A DNA stretch of 29,918 nt. Source: Enterospora canceri (lineage: Eukaryota > Microsporidia > Enterocytozoonidae). The stretch's first letter is position 1; the number at the start of each line of letters is the position of its first letter. Position numbers and translations under genes: made by a program. The notes under the pieces are model-generated. The model was not told the origin of the DNA, did no database searches, and saw only the letters and a program-made list of their open reading frames with translations. This document shows, piece after piece, positions 24,207 to 29,918 of this stretch. The DNA lies in the NCBI GenBank assembly GCA_002087915.1, contig LWDP01000019.1, positions 1 to 29,918 of the forward strand, read 5' to 3'.

Positions 24207-25679
24207 TCAGTTGTATTTCCTAGCTTCCTCTATGAAGAGTCGCACTATTTTGTTGATTATTTCTCTATCGTTTTTATAGTTCACCTCTTCCTTATTCATC
24301 ACAGTCATTCCATCCAGTTCTATTTTTAGGCCACTATTCAGCAATATCATATTCTTCCTTACCATCCATCCAACATTTCGGATATAGATCGCATTATTGA
24401 TCAAATTATCTGTTTTGATTCCTAGTTCTATGTTTGATCTGTTTTCAAGCGTATATTCATTTTTATTGCACCTGATGATCTCTTTTTCTGATCGATTGAC
24501 TAATGTTTCGATGTATTCCCTGAGATTGTGCAATTTATGGGGAAATTGAATCATTTCTCTCCCATTTATTTCGTATTTATCACTGAGTTTCTTTACAGTA
24601 ATGCCACGTGCTTCATATGACCAATTTCTACTCAAAAAGTACCTGAATTTGTATTCAATTCCATCTATAGTGTGTATCACAGTCTCATCAGCTAACAATT
24701 CGATATATCCACATAGGAAATTGTAGTATTTTAGTTCTGTATTTGATAAGAGATCTTTTGTTTTGATTTTATCGTTGATCTTGATTGATGTCCTGAAGTT
24801 GTCACACAGCCTGAAATCGTGCATTTTGTGCTCTTCTTCTCTGCAACACTCTTCATAAAAGACAACCGTCTTATTGAAATTGCTCTCTATACTGACGTAG
24901 TTTTCCTTTCTGATAATTTTGCCGTATTTTGTTTCTCTACTGAATTCCTTAATGATCTTGAAATTGTGCATTTTACGATACAACACATCAAACACAGGTT
25001 GTTGTAATGCTTCAAATGCACTGGGCCTGTTTGTTGGGTCTGTTGCAAGTAGCTGATTAATGAACCATTTCAGCTCTTCAGAAACACAGGCTGAATCCAA
25101 TTCCATTTCTTTTGCCCTGCAAACCAGTGTCTTTGCAACCACTCCCAAGGCATAAATGTCTATTTTGGCTGAATAGGCATCTTTACCTATTTCAGGTGCC
25201 ATGTATTCATGTGTCCCACACACCTCATTCTTATTTTCATCCATAAAGCAACTTAATCCCAAATCACATATCTTAATTGTCTCATTCTTAACCAATAAAT
25301 TGCTTAGTTTTATGTCTCTATGAATTAGATTGTTCCTGTGCATAAAATGAAGGCCTATCAGAATCATCCTGATAATTTTGACTATATTCTTCTCTTCTAT
25401 TTCGTATGTGTTGATGAATTCAACCAGGTTGCATTCACATGACTCTGTTATGATGTAGAATACGCCATCTTGCTCGATTATTTCTATAGGAATCAGCACA
25501 TTCTCATTCTTATCTTCATTCTGCATTAATCTCTTCAAAATTTCTATTTCCTTGCTATGTGTCTTGTTGATGCATTTTATTGCCACCTTCTTCTCACTCT
25601 CCCTGTCATATCCCATGTATACAGTACTGCTACTTCCCTCTCCAAGTATTCTTGCGATTCTGTACCTGTTTGAAAACAT
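24207..25679 (-). CDS. Serine/threonine protein kinase, possibly Polo-like
   Basis: The 490-residue protein has its kinase domain at about 6-232: GEGSSSTVY 13-21, K35 (VAIK), E44, H120-R-D122, KLSN up to N127, D139-L-G (instead of DFG), and the P+1 block with GTHEYM-A161-P-E. 'RDIKLSNLL' and 'GTHEYMAPE' resemble Polo kinases, and the C-terminal 250 residues hold alternating strands and a helix (GREMIQFPHKLHNLREYIETLV) that could be a polo-box fold. This is suggestive only; other kinases with C-terminal sensor domains are possible. If Polo-like, it would act at the spindle plaque and in cytokinesis. CCCC lies three bases before the ATG. It shares a 98-bp divergent promoter with the next gene. 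Confidence 0.78.
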   Translation of the reverse strand: MFSNRYRIARILGEGSSSTVYMGYDRESEKKVAIKCINKTHSKEIEILKRLMQNEDKNENVLIPIEIIEQDGVFYIITESCECNLVEFINTYEIEEKNIVKIIRMILIGLHFMHRNNLIHRDIKLSNLLVKNETIKICDLGLSCFMDENKNEVCGTHEYMAPEIGKDAYSAKIDIYALGVVAKTLVCRAKEMELDSACVSEELKWFINQLLATDPTNRPSAFEALQQPVFDVLYRKMHNFKIIKEFSRETKYGKIIRKENYVSIESNFNKTVVFYEECCREEEHKMHDFRLCDNFRTSIKINDKIKTKDLLSNTELKYYNFLCGYIELLADETVIHTIDGIEYKFRYFLSRNWSYEARGITVKKLSDKYEINGREMIQFPHKLHNLREYIETLVNRSEKEIIRCNKNEYTLENRSNIELGIKTDNLINNAIYIRNVGWMVRKNMILLNSGLKIELDGMTVMNKEEVNYKNDREIINKIVRLFIEEARKYN

Positions 25680-25682
25680 TAT

Positions 25683-25686
25683 GGGG
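25683..25686 (-). promoter_or_regulatory. CCCC start signal of the Polo-like kinase gene
   Basis: The minus strand reads gaCCCC-ata-ATG, three bases before the start at 25679. Confidence 0.55.
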
Positions 25687-25767
25687 TCATTCTCTTCTTT
25701 ATTTCAATTACTGTCATATTTCACCCTCTTTCTTTCTATAATTCCATCAGAAATAACCCCCTACCAA

Positions 25768-25771
25768 CCCC
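25768..25771 (+). promoter_or_regulatory. CCCC start signal of the gene at 25778
   Basis: CCCC-aagaga-ATG; a second C-run (ccccc) lies just upstream at about 25757-25761. Confidence 0.55.
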
Positions 25772-25777
25772 AAGAGA

Positions 25778-26800
25778 ATGTTCAAGAAAATCAAGTATTT
25801 TGACTGCAATACATTCTTGATGGAACTTGATCCGTGTATCAGAATGATTATGTCTGAAATAACATGCAGTCTTACCGACTATATAGAGACCAAGACCCAG
25901 ACTGACTTCGCTAGCAGTGGATATCGGATTAACACAAACATTCAAAAACCAATTTGCAAAATAACCAGAAACAAGAATGTCAAAATAATGGGATTGAAGA
26001 GGTTTAACCTGGATATGTTGAGTTACAAGGATTTTGATATCCTCCATTTCAGTGATATCAATGGCTTCTATGCCAGAAGGAGAAATCTGTGTGGCACCAA
26101 AATAAACACACTTATTCTCAATGCATGCACGATAAGCCTGGCCAATTTGACCTATCTCATTGAACGATGCAACATAAAAGGAATAGAAATACACGAGGGT
26201 ACTGGGATAATTGGAAATGGTTTCTTTAACACTGATTTTATCAATCACGGTGTGAAGCACCTGAATATAACTGATCTCGAATTGGTAGGTGCAAATGGTA
26301 AGTTTAACTTGTTCAACCACAAAACACTCAACTTTGATAGCGATGACTTCTACTTGTCATATACGGTGAATGGGCGATTCTACAAATCATTCGATTGCAG
26401 TACCACTACAATTATGCCTGGAGACATGCCCAGAAAAGACATCTTTGAAAAGGTTTCACTCATGGACGTATGTGATATTGAAATCATCAAGGAGTTCAGT
26501 AACGCAGTCCTAATGAAGATCAATGATAGTGTAATACACATAGAGAAGCTGCTCAATAGCATACCTGAATCGCTTGAGTTCTTATTGATCGCAGATAGCA
26601 GCTTTGTATCGGAAGGAATACAACTTAGACTATTTTCTACGGGACAGAATATCAACGAGTCCAATCTGGACAATCTTGACTACAGTAAAATAGAAAAGAG
26701 TAGAATCAAAGAGATTGTGCTGATTAATACAGCAATTTCATCAGAAATGCTAAATGTATTCTGTAAATTGCAGGAATACTGTGAAGTATACATAGAATAA
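25778..26800 (+). CDS. Unknown 340-residue protein, weak leucine-rich-repeat character
   Basis: I recognise no family. The sequence has no signal peptide and no membrane segment. From about residue 70 it alternates L/I-x-L-type strands and short helices at roughly 20-30 residue spacing (for example 'DILHFSDINGF', 'INTLILNACTISLANL', 'KGIEIHEGTGII', 'KHLNITDLELVG', 'ESLEFLLIADSSF', 'IKEIVLINTAIS'), which is what irregular leucine-rich repeats look like. Microsporidia carry several lineage-specific LRR families, so membership in one is possible. Cytosolic location is the default reading. Frame, CCCC signal and absence of any competing frame support a real gene. Confidence 0.7.
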   Translation: MFKKIKYFDCNTFLMELDPCIRMIMSEITCSLTDYIETKTQTDFASSGYRINTNIQKPICKITRNKNVKIMGLKRFNLDMLSYKDFDILHFSDINGFYARRRNLCGTKINTLILNACTISLANLTYLIERCNIKGIEIHEGTGIIGNGFFNTDFINHGVKHLNITDLELVGANGKFNLFNHKTLNFDSDDFYLSYTVNGRFYKSFDCSTTTIMPGDMPRKDIFEKVSLMDVCDIEIIKEFSNAVLMKINDSVIHIEKLLNSIPESLEFLLIADSSFVSEGIQLRLFSTGQNINESNLDNLDYSKIEKSRIKEIVLINTAISSEMLNVFCKLQEYCEVYIE

Positions 26801-26847
26801 ACACTATTTTGATCAATATTGTATATTTAAGTAGTAAAGCAATCAAT

Positions 26848-27570
26848 TTATTTGTTGGTGTTGTTTTCCCTGGATTGGGATTTGAATTCTTCTATGAAAA
26901 AGATCATCTGGTCCAGTTGCCCCTGAATTGATCCATTTCTGATGTAGATCATTTCTTCATCAATACTCCTGTATTTGTCGTAAAAGTGTTGCTGAAATTC
27001 TACGATGTCATGCGTTTCGTCTCCAAAACCAGCTCTTTTAACTGTTTCCACCGGTGATACATCCAGAAAGAATGTGAGGTCAGCTTGTGGCAATTGTTTT
27101 TCTAATTTTTTGACTGACTCCCATTCAAACCCTTTACAAGATGCTACTGCAGCTCCACTGATCCAATATCTGTCACAAACTACACCATTTTGCTTGAGCT
27201 CTCTTTTGATCCACTCTGCCTTCTCGTACCTGTTTAAACAGAAGAGAATGATGATGTATTTGTTGAGTCTCTGTGATCTGAAGAATTCTGATTCTCCTGC
27301 TTCTTCATTCACAAATGCTTTAAATGGACTTTTATCCAAATTCAACTCATCAATCAGTCTCCATATTTCATCATCAAGTGCATCTAATTCATCTACGGTG
27401 TATTCCTTATTCTCTTGTAAAAATGCATTCAAAATCCCTCCTATTTTAGTTGTTCTGTTAGGGAAACATATGTACGTGTAACCTAGTTGATTTGCTAGTA
27501 ATTTAGCTAGTGTTGACTTCCCACTGTGATCTATCCCTTCTAGTACAATAAACAAGTTTCCTTTTGACAT
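26848..27570 (-). CDS. Thymidylate kinase (dTMP kinase) with an extra internal segment
   Basis: The 240-residue P-loop kinase phosphorylates dTMP to dTDP, feeding DNA synthesis. Markers: P-loop EGIDHSGKST (11-20), substrate loop FPNRTT (36-41), D133-R-Y135 followed by WISGAAVA, and a late LDVSPVETVKRAGFG lid-like block. The usual path goes directly from the FP-R-T block to the 'HLLFSANRWE' helix; here about 40-45 residues, rich in E, D and L, lie between about 54 and 100, before IILFCLNRYEKAEW. Total length is thus above the usual 200-215. Combined with the nucleoside permease at the left, it belongs to the nucleotide supply of a parasite. CCC lies seven bases before the ATG. Confidence 0.92.
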   Translation of the reverse strand: MSKGNLFIVLEGIDHSGKSTLAKLLANQLGYTYICFPNRTTKIGGILNAFLQENKEYTVDELDALDDEIWRLIDELNLDKSPFKAFVNEEAGESEFFRSQRLNKYIIILFCLNRYEKAEWIKRELKQNGVVCDRYWISGAAVASCKGFEWESVKKLEKQLPQADLTFFLDVSPVETVKRAGFGDETHDIVEFQQHFYDKYRSIDEEMIYIRNGSIQGQLDQMIFFIEEFKSQSRENNTNK

Positions 27571-27577
27571 TTTATTA

Positions 27578-27580
27578 GGG
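27578..27580 (-). promoter_or_regulatory. CCC start signal of thymidylate kinase
   Basis: The minus strand reads gaCCC-taataaa-ATG. Confidence 0.5.
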
Positions 27581-27819
27581 TCTCATAAAATGTTTTAGCA
27601 GGTTCAGAGACTGCTTTCATTTAATCATATGAATGTTGTGTCAACAACATGTCAATTTGGCTGTTATCTCACTTTTGTTTATTGTTTCAGGTTCTAGAAA
27701 CATTTTTGATCATATATGGGAATTTCATTCAAATTCAGGTGCTCTGTCCCTGGGAACAACCATTTTTTATTCTAAATCAGTTTACACCCTACAAATAAAA
27801 ACCATTTTGTTTTTCTTCT
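27581..27819. other. Divergent promoter region
   Basis: About 240 bp between thymidylate kinase and the next kinase gene. It is AT-rich, with a CCC at 27787-27789 but only a T/C-rich tract next to the plus-strand ATG. No RNA gene is seen. Confidence 0.4.
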
Positions 27820-28917
27820 ATGACCAAGAACAGTACAGACCTCAGAAAGTATTCCTTTAAGGGCAAATACTCATCACGAGCACCAAGTAAGATTCCGAAA
27901 GTCAAGAAGGAGACTAAGGAACTCTACACCTACCAATTGCCGCCTACAATCAGAGACTATGGTAACCAACTCACCCCAACTGATGTTATTTTCAACTTCG
28001 AATCAGACGAAAAGCTTGCTGATAAGTACGAAAGAGCAATTGAATTCATATTTGAACAGGTTCTCTCTGCTGATGAAGATGAGAAGGAGCTAAGTGCCAT
28101 GGCAAAACGAAGTAATGTTGCTCTGACATTTCTGACCTACAACATCGCAATCTTCGAAGTGAATGAAATCAAAATTCTCATGAAATTGATTTATGATGAA
28201 GACGATTACTTTGAGGACGAGGTGACAGTGCTTCAACACACATTCAATTCCAGGGTTGTTTACTCATACGAGTTCTATAAGAACACAGATGACAACAAGG
28301 GCGTTCTTTCTATGGAGTATCTGCCTGTGAGTGGATGGTTTCCAAAAAGCACCAAGAAGAATGGATGTCTCGTAAACAACAACGTGGACTACAAAAAGAA
28401 GGAGAACCTGATTCGAATCTGGACCAGGGACGTCCTAATTGGCCTGAATAGTCTGCATCATGGTGGTTACGCCCATTTGGATTTTAAGCCTGATAACGTC
28501 TTTGGGGCGGTAGAGGAGGATCGACTTGTGTTCAAATTGATTGACTTTGGGGATGTTGCGAAGGTTAAAAGAGGAGAGTTTATTTCCAGGGACTCAGGAA
28601 GCACAGGTTACAAGCATTACAAGGAGATGAAGGAGAACATGGCTGGGACATTCAGTGACATATTCGCATTGGGAATGAGTCTCTGTTATTTTGGCGTGAA
28701 AGAGGACTCAGACAATTTGCTCCACGACTTTAGCAAGGCAGATGTAGACGAATCAATGGCCTACGTTTACAAGAAGTATAAGTACGACACAAACTACTCA
28801 GATGAGTTGATTGACTTCGTAGAATGCTGTCTGAGAGACGACCTGGCATCACGTCCAAGTGCAGAAGCACTACTTGAGCATCCATTCATTACAGGCCATA
28901 CCAAAATGAGTCACTAG
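27820..28917 (+). CDS. Divergent protein kinase without a glycine loop
   Basis: In this 365-residue protein the C-lobe is recognisable: H219-L-D221 (instead of HRD) with KPDN ending at N226, D242-F-G244, a 'STGYKHYKEM' activation-segment end without APE, and 'SDIFALGMSL', the usual SDxWxxG helix with F for W. The N-lobe is odd: no GxGxxG loop is seen, the candidate β3 lysine is K122 (ILMKLI), and E134 may be the αC glutamate. About 100 basic or helical residues precede it. It could be an active divergent kinase, as HxD, N and DFG are all kept, or one with altered ATP binding. The start follows a T/C-rich tract (tttttcttct), and no CCC is adjacent. The base composition is slightly more GC-rich than in the genes before it. 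Confidence 0.75.
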   Translation: MTKNSTDLRKYSFKGKYSSRAPSKIPKVKKETKELYTYQLPPTIRDYGNQLTPTDVIFNFESDEKLADKYERAIEFIFEQVLSADEDEKELSAMAKRSNVALTFLTYNIAIFEVNEIKILMKLIYDEDDYFEDEVTVLQHTFNSRVVYSYEFYKNTDDNKGVLSMEYLPVSGWFPKSTKKNGCLVNNNVDYKKKENLIRIWTRDVLIGLNSLHHGGYAHLDFKPDNVFGAVEEDRLVFKLIDFGDVAKVKRGEFISRDSGSTGYKHYKEMKENMAGTFSDIFALGMSLCYFGVKEDSDNLLHDFSKADVDESMAYVYKKYKYDTNYSDELIDFVECCLRDDLASRPSAEALLEHPFITGHTKMSH

Positions 28918-28946
28918 GAATAGTTGAATAAATGGTTCTAATTCAA

Positions 28947-28972
28947 AATGTCGAATGTTCATAATGTCGAAT
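28947..28972. repeat. Short direct repeat beside the transposase gene
   Basis: AATGTCGAAT occurs at 28947-28956 and 28963-28972, within similar 16-bp units. It could be part of the element end downstream of the transposase, but no matching inverted end is visible in the window. Confidence 0.4.
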
Positions 28973-29019
28973 TTTCAAAATTATGGGGCAAATTTTAAAG
29001 AAGCAATAAGAGTCACTGT

Positions 29020-29918
29020 TTAATAGTAAATAAACTCCACTAGACTAAAAATATAGTCAGTTGCATGCTGTCCAGACTCTTCCCTCTCAATGACAAACAC
29101 AAGAAGTGACTCACTCATCTGTTTGTACTTCTTGTGCCTATACAGGTTCTCACCTGACTGCAACCTGAGGTACTTTAGGTGTACTGCCTCTGCCTCAGCA
29201 CGCAACTTCTTCACAACGTTCCTAGAAGTCTTGTTCAACGTTCCAAAAGTTGAACGGAAGATGTTGTGCCAACCTTCAATGCCATTATTGGTACGTGGAA
29301 TGTCTGCCAAAACATTCTCACGGTTGTTCCAAAGGCAAAGAGGATACAGCGGACCATTGCCATTAGCACCACTCACATATGTCTTATCAAAATAAGCATA
29401 TGTGGAGGCTAGACAAGAAGGGAAGTCATCGTGATTACGTAACCAAGTGAATGTTTGTTGAACCTGAGCTGCAGGAACAAAGGCTAAACACTTCAGAGCC
29501 TGAACAAACTTACGCACAACACGATCACTGGCATACGACTCACTCATTCCAGAGCCATCCAATCGCCTTTGGATGCTTTGCCCCAGGTGAAACATACAAC
29601 CAGACATCCTAGACGATGGATACACCGTCTTGAAGGCATTGATTGCAGCCTTTTCGAAGTCAGTTATGACAACATCAGGGTCTAAGCCAGGAATCAGACG
29701 ATTCAAGTGACTTAGGAACTCCAGATAGCAGTTACCTGACTTCGAAGGAAGCAGATCATAGACGATAGGAAGGACGTGGTGGTCAACAAGGATTGAGATG
29801 GTATACATCTGAGCCCATCCAACAGGACAGACATCAAATGTACCGTCTATCGACCAGACCTTACCACTTCGGAACGGAACAACCATTGCGTTATCAAAAA
29901 AGATAACAATGTTGCTAG
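29020..29918 (-). CDS. MULE-type transposase, N-terminus beyond the window
   Basis: The frame is open from the right edge; the first ATG inside is at 29886, but the codons upstream (SNIVIFFDNA) fit the family and continue the protein. The MULE domain is clear: 'WSIDGTFDVCPVGWAQMYTI' with the first catalytic Asp, 'PDVVITDFEKAAINAFKTVYP' with the second, then SGCMFHLGQSIQRRL with a CxxH pair, and NNGIEGWHN with the likely Glu. It is the DDE recombinase of a Mutator-like element. The C-terminus ends soon after the domain, with no zinc-knuckle (SWIM). No frame break is seen, so it may be intact. Such transposases are common in several microsporidian genomes. Confidence 0.85.
   Translation of the reverse strand, partial: SNIVIFFDNAMVVPFRSGKVWSIDGTFDVCPVGWAQMYTISILVDHHVLPIVYDLLPSKSGNCYLEFLSHLNRLIPGLDPDVVITDFEKAAINAFKTVYPSSRMSGCMFHLGQSIQRRLDGSGMSESYASDRVVRKFVQALKCLAFVPAAQVQQTFTWLRNHDDFPSCLASTYAYFDKTYVSGANGNGPLYPLCLWNNRENVLADIPRTNNGIEGWHNIFRSTFGTLNKTSRNVVKKLRAEAEAVHLKYLRLQSGENLYRHKKYKQMSESLLVFVIEREESGQHATDYIFSLVEFIYY

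Noticed and set aside
28918..29019. Terminal inverted repeat of the MULE element
   Set aside because: Only one side is in the window; without the partner end it cannot be called a TIR.

Overview
The window looks like a piece of a microsporidian nuclear genome. Supporting this are intron-less, tightly packed eukaryotic housekeeping genes with spacers often of 0-100 bp, shortened versions of conserved proteins, strong AT bias over most of the window, and a C-rich CCC/CCCC motif 0-8 nt before the chosen ATG of 14 genes. That motif is the transcription/translation-start signal described for microsporidia. I do not assign a genus.

Left block (1-8.2 kb): the N-terminal part of proteasome subunit Rpn2 (minus, runs off the left edge); GINS subunit Psf2 (minus); a 12-TM MFS permease of the nucleoside:H+ symporter type (plus); the RNA polymerase I second-largest subunit (minus); and a polynucleotide kinase/phosphatase-like protein (minus) in which key residues of both active sites look replaced. 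Roughly the first 4.6 kb is visibly more GC-rich than the rest. The spacers around Psf2 and after the permease are TAC/GTA-type low-complexity DNA.

Middle block (8.2-20.2 kb): a tandem array of four minus-strand genes for short, helical, probably secreted proteins, one split by an in-frame stop. After it come a beta-propeller/coiled-coil protein (nucleoporin-like at best), tRNA-Arg(CCT), an Mps1/TTK-type kinase with an N-terminal TPR-like region, a secreted membrane-anchored metzincin protease, a Utp21-like WD protein, chaperonin subunit CCT-delta, tRNA-Ser(CGA) and tRNA-Thr(CGT).

Right block (20.2-29.9 kb): two diverged paralogues of an unknown family, separated by a 1030-bp non-autonomous hAT-type element with 12-bp terminal inverted repeats and a perfect 8-bp target-site duplication. 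Then follow an AP-complex mu subunit, a Polo-like kinase candidate, an unknown protein, thymidylate kinase with an extra segment, a divergent kinase without a glycine loop, and a MULE transposase open at the right edge.

Functionally the window mixes core machinery (proteolysis, replication, rRNA transcription and processing, folding, mitosis, vesicle traffic, nucleotide supply) with lineage-specific candidates for host contact: the secreted array, the protease and the paralogue pair. Several starts were moved inward because the longest reading frame began at GTG or TTG, ran over a tRNA, or lacked a signal peptide next to a CCC motif.
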